Shown: positions 37,107 through 49,039 of the stretch, in pieces
Layout of the letters: every line of letters begins with the position of its first letter
Numbering within the stretch: position 1 is the stretch's first letter
NCBI GenBank assembly: GCA_029204225.1
Contig: CM055098.1
Span: 55,723,458 to 55,787,457 of the forward strand
From: Diphasiastrum complanatum
Lineage: Eukaryota; Streptophyta; Lycopodiopsida; Lycopodiales; Lycopodiaceae
Length of the DNA stretch: 64,000 bases
Direction of reading: 5' to 3'
The notes under the pieces: generated by a model
What the model was told of the DNA's origin: nothing
The model's database searches: none
What the model saw: only the letters and a program-made list of their open reading frames with translations
Made by a program: the position numbers and the translations under genes

Positions 37107-38322
37107 ATGGCTTCCGGATCAAGTTCTAGCCCTAATATCATCTGAAAAGCACGCGCAGGAATCCGCCTGGCATCCATCCAGTCTTTTTTGGATCGATGCA
37201 GGTTGGGTGATTTGAAAGTGGACCCCTCCATCATCCTCTCTGAAGTCAAAACTGAGTTTGTGAACTCTATCCATTCAATTTCGGAGGAGGAGTTCAAAGT
37301 TCACATATGAGGCAAATTCTTCACCATCTCTGAAGATTTGTTTTGCACAGCCCTCGGACTACCATTGGATGGAAAGCTGGTTGCGACAAATAAAGATTTG
37401 GTGGATGAAGCTGCTCACTTCCTAAGCAACTGTTTTGTACCCACGAAGGGGTACAAAATCTCTATGATCCGAGATGATTCAAACTGTTTTGTCAAATACG
37501 CACACCAAGCCATATTTTTGACGGATGCGGATGCGACAATTTCAGTTCAAAATCTTGGCTACATATTGGATGCGCTTGCGGGTAATCCAGTGTGCTTCGA
37601 CCTTATCACATACAAAGCTTTTTTGCGCTGGATCAAACATCAAAAGTTTTCTAGAGTCAGAGCCCATGTTTCTCGCCTATGCACTCATTTTCAAATTTTG
37701 ACTGAGCAAGAGAAAATACTGTTGATGGGAAGGATGTTGGCTCCCAATCCAATTGATCTTTCCAGTCTCATTTCCGTATCTATTCCGGTTACATCCGATG
37801 CTGCACCAGTAGTCAAAGTAAAAGCCACCACTGCTATGGAGAGTGAAGTTGTGGCAATGAAAACCGATGGAGCTGCTGCTGCTGCTGATTCTTCAAAGCC
37901 ATCATTTGCTTCCACATCTCAGAAGCAGCAGAGTGCATCCACCTCTGAGGATGACGCAACCCAGACAAAGGACGAATAGCTGCTGAAGGCGACACTGGGG
38001 CACCTGTGGCAGATGAAGAAGAACCAGATGACCAGCCCCAATAGTTTCGGTCCAAGACAGAGAAAGCCAAGAATCTAGTGGCTGAAGTATGTGAGTTTGA
38101 CAAGTACCACGAACAACTCACGATGCAGCTTATCACCTCAGAGAGAGAATCACTAGACTCTTTGAAGGAGTCCTTTGAGAAGATCGATTCGCTCGAATCA
38201 GACAACATGAAGCTGATCGAACAACATCGTTCTCTCGAAACACAACTTTAAACTCTAATAAAGGAAGCTGATTCTTTGAAGCAGACAAATAAGTCTTTGT
38301 TGGGGCATAATCCAAGGTAAGT
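37107..38322 (+). pseudogene. Gypsy accessory ORF (transposon-protein domain plus coiled coil)
   Basis: The frame starts MASGSSSSPN. TGA codons break it at about 37143 and 37307, then it is open to 37979. The segment FFTISEDLFCTALGLPLDGK resembles the N-terminal core of PF20167-type accessory proteins, as does the 27351 relic at the same position. A Ser/Ala-rich linker is followed in a second frame by a coiled coil (LDSLKESFEKIDSLESDNMK) reaching 38322. Location between integrase and the 3' end, same strand, matches additional ORFs described in Tat-type gypsy elements. Function is unknown. Confidence 0.55.
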
Positions 38323-38372
38323 TCCAGGTCGTACCTTTCGGATCAGCATAGTTATACATAGGCTCTTCGGCT

Positions 38373-39160
38373 ATGTATGCTCTCGAATATATTCGAATCA
38401 AAGAACTTCAATTTTTGCGGAACGAAGATAATAAACGACATTTTTGGAAGCAAAAGTCGCAGTTTCAGCTGTATAAACCACAAACTGTTGCGGATTTAGG
38501 CGCATTCGACGATGCAGATTTGCTGATTAATATAAATATGGCTTATCCGAAATCATTCAGTCTTTATGTGGATTGGGAGCGAAACCTCGCAGAATATTTT
38601 GCGAAGATTCGACATAATTTGCAAGATAGAAGGAAGTCATTCCGTTATAAGCAATTTTGTACATATACATTTTGGCAGTTTGGTACCTTTACGGCGAAGA
38701 CATTATTTTTTTTTCCAAAATCTTTATGTTGAAAGCAATTTTATTAGATTTTCAGCTCGTTACTGTAAAGAAATCACTCTACGTAGTGATTCAGATGAAG
38801 ATACCAAGTTAACCCAGGAGCTGTTCAATGGAACATTGCTCCCGGTTAAGTTAGAAGAATTCGGCAACTTGCCAGTTGGCCGCTATACAAAATCAAAAGA
38901 AGACTTGCTCTTGATCGAAGCTCAACAAAACTTGGAGCTTTCTCAGAAATTATATGAAGAATTGAATCATTCATGAATATTCATTCATGCCTTTGTCGTG
39001 GTGATGTTTCTATGGGATGCTGAATTTTTGAAGTTTAAAGATGTTTTGAAGTTTGATTCCAGTTTTCATCAACAATTCAAAGATCACCTCAAAACAACCT
39101 ATTCAATTAAAGAAATAGCAAGACATGAGTCTTTGATCTGTTTTCCTGATTGGCATTAAC
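38373..39160 (+). pseudogene. Second accessory coding relic downstream
   Basis: An open stretch (38373-38732) contains VADLGAFDDADLLININMAYP. It passes into another frame at a T-run near 38707, which runs to 38976 (LTQELFNGTLLPVKLEEF). After a stop, sense seems to continue to about 39160 (FHQQFKDHLKTTYSIKEIA). The T-run indel is the likely cause of the frame change. I recognise no family. Orientation agrees with the gypsy element. Confidence 0.35.
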
Positions 39161-39499
39161 ATAAGTTTCTAATGTATTCTAAAACTCTTCGTGTTCTTTA
39201 ACCATTAAGTTGGGCTTTAGTTGTTGAAGACTTCTGTCTAGAAACGAATAGTTCGCGAACGCGATTAATTAATTGTCTGCACTGCGAATACATCAAACAA
39301 TTCTCGATTCTTTGTTGACACCTTAATCAGCCAGAGTGTAGTAGTGCTATACTACTCTGATAGCATCTCATCTGTAGAACACGCTTCCTTCAATTCGATA
39401 GAGGCCAGATTGTTGTTCTGAATTTATTAACATTACCCATCCCAAACATAAGTAATACTGGTTACTTTTTAATGTATGTCAACAACCAGAATAACACTC

Positions 39500-39960
39500 G
39501 AAACCACTTGTCATAAATTGTACCAAAAACATAACTTTCTAACGTTGTCCTCTGTGGGAACGACATTATTTACTATAAAATCTATATTAACCCTGTTGGT
39601 ATAGTACGACACATTACAAACTAAATACAAAAACCTACGAGCAACAATATAAGACGATGTCTCTAACAAAGATCCTACAGGCAATTTTGGCAAACAATGA
39701 ATGATGTGCAACTACAATAAGACTCACGACTGAAATTATGGACTTATCCATTCTTTTAATTATGTCTTGTAGTTAAATTGTACAAATATATATAAGGCAC
39801 ATGCAAAATGCACATACACTGATAAACAACTACTTTGTACACTCTCTTGTGTTCCAATCTAAATTATTCTAAGAGAAATTGATTCATTTCATTGCGCACT
39901 TTCTGTTATGTCTGATTTTTTCTGCAGATAAAATATTCGTAGATTGAACGTAATTGTTTG
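39500..39960 (+). mobile_element. LTR-like tail of the gypsy element
   Basis: The phrase 'gtcctctgtgggaacgacat' followed by a short run ending 'ggtatagtacgac' resembles a conserved stretch in or near the LTRs of many plant gypsy elements. A core promoter-like TATATATAAGG lies at about 39786. Boundaries and a 5' partner were not found. Confidence 0.35.
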
Positions 39961-39964
39961 ATGA

Positions 39965-41020
39965 TAATTGTTAAGTGCTTCTGAATGTTTTTAATGATTC
40001 CTTCCGCTTCCACACATTACATTTAATTTGTGTTTGGCTATGCTATCAATTGCACAGATTCTGACAATTTCAAAGTCTGAATCAAGTAGAGCTCATAAAT
40101 CTATTCTGAGCTTGAATATGATAGGCATAATTCAACACATCAAGAAAATTAGATCTTTTCATTAGAAGAATTTTGCATCCAACGAAGACCCTATAAAAAA
40201 TTCCACGTAGATTGGCAATTTTTATTTATGGAAATTACCAAAATAAATTTATTTTCTGCCCAAATGATTTTTCATTTTTGTCCACACTATTTTCGATGCT
40301 TAACCATTCTATGTACATTATAGTGAAACCTGTCGTTGAGGTTTCATTGCAAATCTGGCACAAGTTGCCTAATCTTTATCAATCTCTATGTCCTATCCTT
40401 ATGTCCTACAATCATCAATTAGTCTACCACTCTACAACGCATTCAGCACTTGCAATACTATACTTTGACGTGTCATGGTTGCAGAAACGGCTGCTTCACA
40501 ACTTTTGCACTACCTTAACTCGCAACTTTCTTAACCGAGTGACTTGCATCAAGCATAATGGCTTTGACTAATTACTTTGCTGGGTTTTTGCTTTGCTATA
40601 ATTGCTCCAGAGCATCTAGATTAAGTGTTCGGGAAAGCCGGCAAAGTCCAAGAATGGAACCGGCAACTTTTGCTAGAAATCAGCATGCTCGAAATCTTGG
40701 GAGTTTTCTTAGGTCATGAAATAATGTATAACCGACATGTATTGTTATCCTTGTGAAAAAACCAAAAAAGTTCCTGAATTATAGGTTTTTGGAGGGGAAT
40801 CCCAAAAGGGGTTCTCGGACACTTATGTGGATTTGCCTTATGGCTTTTCCCATCTTTTATTGATAGAATGTGGGCAATGATAGCCAAAAAGGGGTTTTTG
40901 TCTATTCTCATTGGTCCACGTTTGCCCTAAAACTTATTTGAAGGGCATTTAAAGTGCATTTTAAAATGCTTGAAAATGACATTTGCATTTAGAAATTTCA
41001 TGAGAAAACTTGTGACTTTA
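39965..41020. other. Spacer without a recognised gene
   Basis: A plus-strand 119-codon frame at 40212-40571 has no recognisable motif and is probably fortuitous. The 24-bp segment at 40840-40863 is repeated exactly at 41283-41306. Confidence 0.35.
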
Positions 41021-41021
41021 G

Positions 41022-41026
<5 letters not shown>

Positions 41027-41075
<49 letters not shown>

Positions 41076-41233
41076 TTTTAGAAAGAGAAAAAAGTATAAA
41101 AAGGCATGAGAGAAAAGGAGAGGCTTGCATGATGATAAAGAGAGAGAGAGAGAGAGTATAGCTGGTTTTTATAATTTAGGGTTTTTTTAGGTTTCACAGG
41201 AAAAATAGGAATAATATAGGGATAATGTGAGTT

Positions 41234-41272
<39 letters not shown>
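41027..41272 (+). repeat. Three GA tracts
   Basis: GA microsatellites lie at about 41027-41072, 41138-41158 and 41235-41272. They lie about 0.7-1 kb upstream of the SEC61 ATG, and a fourth short tract lies at 41653-41675. Confidence 0.9.
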
Positions 41273-41277
<5 letters not shown>

Positions 41278-41439
41278 AAGGTATGGCTTTTCCCATCTTT
41301 TATTGACTAAAATGAGTAAAAGCAAAAGGCTGAAAAAGCAAGCGTTGAAGAAGGCGCGTTGCAACTTGACTTTGGATAAATGCCATAAAGCATGGAGGCG
41401 TGTGAATTTTGAAACCGTCAGCGGCTGTGTTTGAAGGCT

Positions 41440-41645
41440 ATCAACGCGTCATCTTTTCAAGCTGAAGGGTCCACCAATGCGAATGGATAGAGAATAGCCT
41501 TCGTCCTTGTCCATCAACCCGTCGTTGCGTTTCAAGCTGAAGGATCGCAAATGCAAATATATGAGCTCTTCAATCAACGCGTCATTTCTTTTCAAACTGA
41601 AGGATCGCAATTGCGAATATATAAAGAAAAGCTTTCGTCCTAGAA
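41440..41645 (+). repeat. Triple direct repeat upstream of SEC61
   Basis: Three imperfect units begin ATCAAC(G/C)CGTC at 41440, 41513 and 41573. Each includes 'caagctgaagg' and 'gcgaat' or 'gcaaat' words, and units one and three also share 'ctttcgtcct'-like ends. They lie just upstream of the probable SEC61 transcription start and could be promoter repeats. Confidence 0.6.
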
Positions 41646-42010
41646 GCAAACACGAGAGAGAGAGAGAGAGAGTGAGAGAGAACGAAGGAGAGACGCAATA
41701 GCTAGAGCTGCAGCGCCTTGCCTGCTCGAGTGCCGCGATCCTGAATTCTATATCTGGAGATTGTTGTCATAATAAGAATCACAATAGATGATTAATTCAT
41801 CAATCACTGGCAGCAAAGCAAGAGAATTTTCCATAAATTAAAGCATTGCACAGAAGCAAGCAAACGGATTGAGAGGAGTCGGGTTGATGCAAATCTTTTC
41901 TGGGGTTTGTTGTGTTGAGGATTTATTCCTGAACAACGCCTAGCTAGGGGTGTGGTGCGGTGCTGAATTTCTTGAGGATCTGTGGATATTGGCTCCATCC
42001 AGGGTGAAAG

Positions 42011-45000
42011 ATGGGAGGTGGAGGGTTTCGTGTTTTGCATTTGGTTCGGCCGTTTCTTTCCGTGCTGCCGGAGGTGCAGACCGCGGACAGGAAGTTGCCG
42101 TTTCGAGAAAAGGTGATGTATACGGTAGTTTCGCTGTTCATATTTTTGGTCTGTAGTCAGCTACCTCTTTATGGCATCCATTCCGCAACTGGATCGGATC
42201 CTTTCTACTGGATGCGTGCTATTTTGGCTTCTAGTCGAGGCACAGTTATGGAGCTCGGTATCACGCCACTCGTCACTTCGGGTCTGATCATGCAACTACT
42301 AGCAGGATCAAAGATCATTGAGGTGGACAACAGCGTCAAAGAAGACCGTGCCCTTTTGTAAGTCTACTTGCTGCCGAATTCTTTCTATTGAAGTTTCCAC
42401 TTAACGTGGCATGTAGCGGTTATAGATTTGCGAATTTTAATGCTTCTTCGCGTAGTGTTGATACTAGAAAGTTGCTCTGTTCAAAATCCTAGAACTATTC
42501 GGGTGTCTTTGACAATATATCACTGAAGATTTGAAATGCAAAAACTTGTAGCTATTCGACGTGCAGGTGTTTGTAGAATGAAGTTGATATATTAAGAGTA
42601 GGTTTTGTTGACTACTCCATACAGCACCGGGGCGTATCGTTCTGTACGTTCTTAACGATAAGATCTAGCCCCCTGGCTGAATGTTTCGGGATTTTGAATG
42701 AGTAAGAACAAACCAAAAAACTTAGGTGTCTGACGAATTTTTAAAAGATCTTAAAGTACATACGGACCGTACGACTACTGAACTATGGGAAACTAACAAT
42801 ATGATAGTTACTGTAGACAAGGTTCTATGGAATCGAAAAATGATGCTCACTTCGAGACTATTGAAAGAGCCAAGGAAGAGTATATGTATACGATCCATGA
42901 AAGCAAAAACTAAAATTAACAATTAAAAAAGTTACTAAGTTGCCTTTTCACTACGCTTCGACTATAATTGTGGTTCAGTTAGTTGCTGTGTAAAGTTTTT
43001 TTTGACTGGACATGTTGCATGTTTTCTAAAGGCAATTATTCTCTGTAGGTGGAAGTAAGTTTTCTTGTGTAGGTTCACTTCTACTTTTTCTTGCTTTCGT
43101 TCTGACCTAAATATTTCCTTATCTTTTTGTGACTGACGTCTCATTAAGGTATTCAGAATGAGTAATTGCTTGTCTCCATGTAATCCAGAAAAGATGGCCA
43201 AGACGTTTTCTTTCTCCTTGTTAGGAGTTCAATTTCTGGAACTGGAATGTCTTGTACCATTCACACTTATGCAAGAGATTGTGACAATTGCTTTGACCTC
43301 TATTCTGCAGGAATGGTGCACAGAAGCTGTTAGGGGTGATGATAACAATTGGCCAAGCTGTCGCATATGTACTGTCTGGCATGTATGGAGATGTTCGTGA
43401 TCTTGGATCAGGCAATGCGATTCTGATTATTGTACAACTTGTTTTTGCTGGTATCATTGTCATCTGCTTGGATGAACTTTTACAAAAAGGATATGGCCTT
43501 GGCTCTGGCATTTCACTTTTTATCGCCACAAATATCTGGTGAGTCTCAGCTTTCAGATTATAGTTGTAGCAATTCTACATTTTACCATTGTAATCTGTTT
43601 TGGGTCATGATATTTGAATACCTTGTGTATATATCTTCTCTTTATATTTGTGCAGTGAAAATTTCATCTGGAAGGCTTTCAGTCCTACCACTATAAATAC
43701 TGGTCGCGGTGCTGAATTTGAAGGCGCCATTATTGCCCTATTTCATCTTCTGATAAGTAGAACAGACAAGGTCCGAGCATTGAAGGAAGCTTTCTACCGC
43801 CAGAATTTACCAAATGTTACCAATTTACTGGCTACAGTTTTGATATTTTTGATTGTTATATATTTTCAAGGATTCCGAGTTGTGTTGCCAGTACGTTCAA
43901 AGAGTGCACGTGGACAACAGGGTTCCTACCCAATCAAACTCTTCTACACTTCAAACATGCCGATCATTCTTCAGTCTGCCCTTGTTTCAAACTTATTCTT
44001 CATCTCTCAGGCATGTCTTGAGTTCTAATGTGGTTCTTTTTCTATAACAATGTAATGCATCAGAGAGTTGGCTTTTTTCCCCTTGATGAAACCATCCAAA
44101 ATTCTCAATGCTGATTCAAATCGTATTTGTACTTATTGCAGCTTCTTTATAAAAGATTCAGCTCCAATATTTTTGTCAACTTATTTGGAAAGTGGAAAGA
44201 GTCTGAATATTCTCACAGTGGTCAACTTATGCCAGTTGGTGGGCTTGTTTACTACATGACACCTCCATCGAGGTAATTATTTCAGTTTTTTTTTGGTTTA
44301 AGAAATTCTTTTACATGTGGTCTTCTATTTTTCAAGCTGTTTGAACTTTGCATTGATGCTGGTCGGGATTCGATGCAGTTTGGCAGATATAGCAGCAAAT
44401 CCTTTCCATGCCCTTTTCTATCTGATCTTCATGTTGACGGCTTGTGCTCTCTTTTCAAAAACCTGGATTGAAGTGTCTGGGTCTTCAGCAAGGGATGTTG
44501 CCAGGCAGCTTAAGGTATGCCTTGTTGGTCTTAGAAGTTGTTATTATGCAGGATAATTGAACATGTAGCTTATGACATCTCACTTTATTGCCTAAGTTGC
44601 ATTGGAATGCCGTACTGGATTGACCCTCAGAGTTCCTGAACTTCAAACTTCTTTCTTGGAAAATAAATCAAAACCTCCGATTTCAGTTAGTATTGTTAAG
44701 ACAACGCTTGTGCATTCAAACCCTTTCTTCAAACTTTTGTCTTGGAAAATAACTCAAAGTTAACCCCAATTTCAGTTGTTATTGTTAAGACAATGCCTGT
44801 GAATCCAAAACCAAAAAACAAAAGGGGCACCTTTAGCAATGCTTGAAGACGCTGGATGAGGTAGAAAGGCCACTATGAATTCTTATTATAGTAGCAAAGA
44901 TGTTTTGAAATAGGGTTTGTGTTGCATGAGTATCAAAGAACTGCAAATCTATGGAATCTAACTGCTTTACAAAGATCTTTCAGTCGTCTATGGTAAACAT

Positions 45001-45805
45001 TTATGTGGTTTACCTCTATTAGGATTACTTCTATGATCTATTAGTTTACAGAATATTTCTATCAGTTTAAAACTTTAAAGTCTACTTTAAATTTACATAT
45101 TTCGTTTATTCATGATGTGTGCTATACATAGAATATACATAAAAGTAAATAACGTATACTTAAATATTGTAAGTCTGATGTAGTTTTCACTGTGTACATA
45201 CATGATAAATAGCAAATAGTACTTGTTCTTGTCTCTGCGTGCAGTCATTCTTACATAAAGCCTTTAATCCTTGGCTTCCTACAAAACATATAGATAATAT
45301 CCTCACTGTCAGTTCAGCTGAGTCCAGTTTGCATGTGAGAGGGGGGAGAGGTTTGTTTTGCAGGGAATTATCTCCTTTTACCTTGTAGAAAAGGAAAAAG
45401 ATAGGATTTAAAGTGGCCCACAGTTTCCATCTTTATATTGTCACTTGTACCAACAAGTACTTCTCACAATCTGGAAGTGACCTAAGGCACTGAATGCGAC
45501 CATGTTGGACAAGAATTAATGTCTCATATCACAACTCTACTTTGGTCCTACTCTTCTTTGCTCCCGGAGGTTTCTAGTTTGTTTTCCTCATTATATAAAG
45601 ATAAGCATTAATCACAATATAATAAACTTCAACCATCAAGCCTTTGATTTCTTGATCATGTAGCTATGATTCTGTAAACGTGTTGTATGCCTTTTCAATT
45701 TTATGTATATGAAGGGTGTGTGGACATTTGATATGTGTGTGTGTGTGTGTGTGTTTTTATATAACCCCACACACACACATTGGAGTACAGACGTGTATGG
45801 ACCCA

Positions 45806-45841
<36 letters not shown>

Positions 45842-47339
45842 TGGTGGCCTCTGGTACCGCTGGTATGGTACCGCCGGTACCATATCAGTGGTACCGCCGG
45901 TACGGTACCGCCCTGGGATCCGCGGTACCAAGGCGGTACCATATTTAATATATATATATTTTTTAATATTTTTATATATATTTTTTGCCTATTACCTACC
46001 AAAATAGGTCAAAAAAAATGGAAAAAAAAAAGGGGTTATGGGTGTCAAAAAAGAGGGTTCAGTACATGGTGCAGGGGTCTGGTGCAACGGCATATGGGCA
46101 CTGTGGGTGAGCAGACCATGGGGCCAATGGGAGAGCAACACAGGGGGGGGAGCATCACATGGGGGCAGGTACAGAGGCACATGGAGGGATGATGGGGATC
46201 CACATGGCCAATCAGGCTCTGGGGATAAATAAGCACTCAAAGTGCCATTGTGGTCGGCATTTTCAGAGGCTATGAGAGAGACAGTGAGAGAGCAAGCGAG
46301 AGCCGGGACAGGCTGTGAGAGGCTGTTTGAGAGCCAGGGTGTTGTGAGAGGGTGTTCAAGGACCAGGGTGTTGTGAGGAGAAGGTCTTGTTGGTCTTGTC
46401 GGCAACCCGCCTGACAATGTTTACCTCGTCCCACAGACTGGAAAGGTCGGATTGCACCATTGCGATGGAGAAAACTAGGGAAAAAATGCAGATGAAGCTA
46501 AAACTGGAAGGATGGATTGCTGGAAAAAAAACAGCAGGGTTCACTGTTGGAGAGACGCTGAAAATGGGCGAAGGCAGGGCGAAGCAAGTCGGATGAAAGG
46601 CAGGGCGTTGCGTGGGCGAAGGGCGACGCAAATGCAGGGCGGAAATAGCAGCGATGGCAGGGCGGAGGAGGGCGCAAAAAAATTTCAGAGGAAACGCGAG
46701 GGGGCCGGGTAGGTGTTTAGGTCAAAAAAAAATTAAAAAAATATTAAATATTAAATAATATTTATATTGTGGTACCGCGGTACCAGTATGGTCCCGCGAT
46801 ACTGGGATCCGCGGTACCTGGTACCGCGGGACCTATGATATATATATATATAATATTTGCTGGTTATGATCATATAAAACTCACAATCTGCTATAAAGGA
46901 CTTAAGAGAATAATTTTCTAACTTCTCTAGAAATTGTTGTTTGGTTACTTAGCTTCTTACAAATGTTATTGGTTGACCCAGTCTAGTACTATACGATGCA
47001 GGGAGAGAAAACCGTTTGTGTGCATGTAAACATTTTTCACTAATTTGCAGAAAGTCTATTGTAGATTGGAGTTTGAAGATTTGTCATGGCTGTGAACAGG
47101 AACAACAAATGGTCATGCCAGGACATAGAGAATCAAATTTACAGAAGGAGCTGAATCGGTACATACCAACTGCAGCAGCCTTTGGTGGCATGTGCATTGG
47201 TGCCTTAACTGTGGTGGCTGATTTTATGGGAGCAATAGGTTCTGGAACTGGGATCTTACTAGCAGTCACGATCATCTATCAGTATTTTGAAACCTTTGAC
47301 AAGGAAAGAGCTAGTGAACTTGGATTTTTCGGTCTTTGA
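42011..47339 (+). CDS. SEC61A: SEC61 alpha, ER translocon channel subunit (six exons)
   Basis: The encoded protein is the pore-forming subunit of the ER protein translocon. Exons are 42011-42357, 43311-43538, 43656-44010, 44142-44272, 44379-44514 and 47100-47339. Together they give 1,437 nt (478 residues plus stop), the usual size. The start [16 protein letters not shown] and the segments [67 protein letters not shown] and [20 protein letters not shown] are highly conserved plant SEC61A sequence. The protein spans the membrane about ten times. Intron 3 uses a GC donor (CAG|GCATGT) with a normal AG acceptor, and the other introns are GT-AG. Intron 5 (2.6 kb) carries a GGTACC-family element. 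All conserved residues I can check are intact, so it should be functional. Confidence 0.95.
45810..45839 (+). repeat. (TA)n microsatellite at element junction
   Basis: Thirty bp of TA immediately precede the GGTACC-family element. A shorter TA tract follows it at 46838-46852. Confidence 0.9.
45840..46837. mobile_element. GGTACC-family element E1 in SEC61 intron 5
   Basis: About 1 kb lies between two TA tracts. The outer 110 bp on each side are packed with GGTACC, GGATCC and CCGCGG palindromes in inverted arrangement. The left end reads CATGGTGGCC and the right end, read inward, CATAGGTCCC. The interior has one unit of the 84-bp repeat found in E2 (near 46090-46180), a TATA-like GATAAATAAG, and G-rich 'gagagcc' repeats also seen in E2. 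It also has a unique segment with short frames on both strands. No transposase was found, so it is probably non-autonomous. Confidence 0.65.
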
Positions 47340-48770
47340 TAGGTGACACTAGCTGCCCAAAGTAGTACATATGATGGGTTTAAGAAGATTGACCATGTCA
47401 TAGTTGCTTGTAGTGTTCAATCATTCCATTTAAATTTCCGTGAGAAGCTTTTTAGAAGGATTTCATTATCACATTCAGCCCCTCAATTTTGGGCCTGCTG
47501 AGTCAGTACTGGCATTCTATGGCGAGTGTACAGCTAACAGAGGGAAGTCAAATTGTTTCTTTAGAAGCCAGTTCTACTTAAGAGCCAATTTTTCTTACTG
47601 CGATCACAAAAATCTTTAGGCTGTGTTTTATTTCTCAGTAGGAATTTTGCTTGTTACACAAAATGACAAAACCAAGATCATTTTTTGTTCATGAATTTCA
47701 AGAGTTATATGGTTTTGCACTGGTGGCAAGTTAAACCATCAATTAGCTATATGTGGAAGTCATGAGAAGTGGTTATCTTTGAAGAGTCAAGTTGTCCTAG
47801 TCATTTCACATGTTCTCAGCATTTGAAGAATGAAAAAAAGATTGTGTAATCTCTGTTGCCACAATGCTTCCTATGTCTTGCTCTTATGCACATTAGACTT
47901 CCATGCCCTGTTGCAAACTGCAGGTTTATTAACCACTCTCCCCAGACTTATATTGAGTTGAATGTAGAACAATTCAGCACTGAAAAGAATAGAACCTCAC
48001 TGTTGCAGCCAAATCCTAAATTGGCGTGCCTACCTTGGACAGCTCACAAAGATTTGTTAATAATGCTCACAAAGATTCAAAGAGCCATGTCATTAGTCTC
48101 CTCTTTATTGCAAAAACAAAAGTCGGGGACATTGAACTCTTGACTTCCAACACGTCAAAAATTTCGAAAGACACAAGCATTGGGCCTCTACAAATGGATA
48201 ATCTCACTGAATCTTCTGAAATGGCATAACTTTTGACTAGCAAATGTGTCAAATCTACAAAAGAAACCAGCATGTTGACATTTTGTTGAGGCACTTTTAT
48301 GTATCCAGCCATGTCTTCAATGAAAATGAGAATGAGTGTTCTAGCAAGAATTTGGTTGCAGGTGATCATTTTTCAAAAGAATAGAATATATAATAGCTCT
48401 TATTTTGAAAAATTCTTATTAACATGCCCTATTAATAAATTTAAATATTTTTAAAATTCTTAAATTTTAAATATGTGAGATTTCGTAATTTGACTGTCTT
48501 GCATGAAAGAAATTTCAAGAATATAATCTGCAAGAGTAGTGTCTCAAGTATTACGAGCTATATCATTAAACATTTTGGGCTATTTTTGTAATCTTTTATA
48601 GAAATCAACAAAAATAAAAATTTGATGTTTTTCAACTACGTTATTTCACTTTCTTAAGGAATTAAACTATTAAGAATAAAAACTAATTTAGGAAACATAG
48701 TAAGCAAAAGATATATTTCTCCTTCTGTGCCAACAAAACTAATATATATAAAAAATAACATTGTGAAATA
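47340..48770. other. SEC61 3' flank and spacer
   Basis: The SEC61 3'UTR and polyadenylation site should lie in the first few hundred bases. No further gene is recognised. Confidence 0.4.
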
Positions 48771-48774
48771 AATC

Positions 48775-49038
48775 TCAAATAAATAACAAGTAGAAATAGG
48801 TTTTTTTTGTTTTAAGATGATTATAAATTATACATCCCAAAAGTTGATTGCTCAATCTTGTCTTTTTGTTTCTCAACAAAAGCATCAAAAAGTGTAGATA
48901 TTGCCTAATTGTTTCAACATTCTTTGTCACAACATTATACTCTTGAACTAAGACATCTGACGTACCTCTAGTGTCGCCAACTTTTCCACTAGCGGAAGTT
49001 TGTGGCTCCTTTGACAGGGGGGATGACAAAGTCTTCAT
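48775..49038 (-). pseudogene. Unidentified short minus-strand frame
   Basis: The 87-codon frame starts MKTLSSPLSKEPQTSASGK. After about residue 45 an alternative frame (FVEKQKDKIEQSTFGMYNL) reads more sensibly, suggesting a frameshift. I recognise no family. It may be the C-terminus of a transposon-encoded protein. Confidence 0.2.
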
Positions 49039-49039
49039 T

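Noticed and set aside
40212-40571. 119-codon plus frame
   Set aside because: No recognisable motif, AT-rich composition and no supporting splice or promoter signals.
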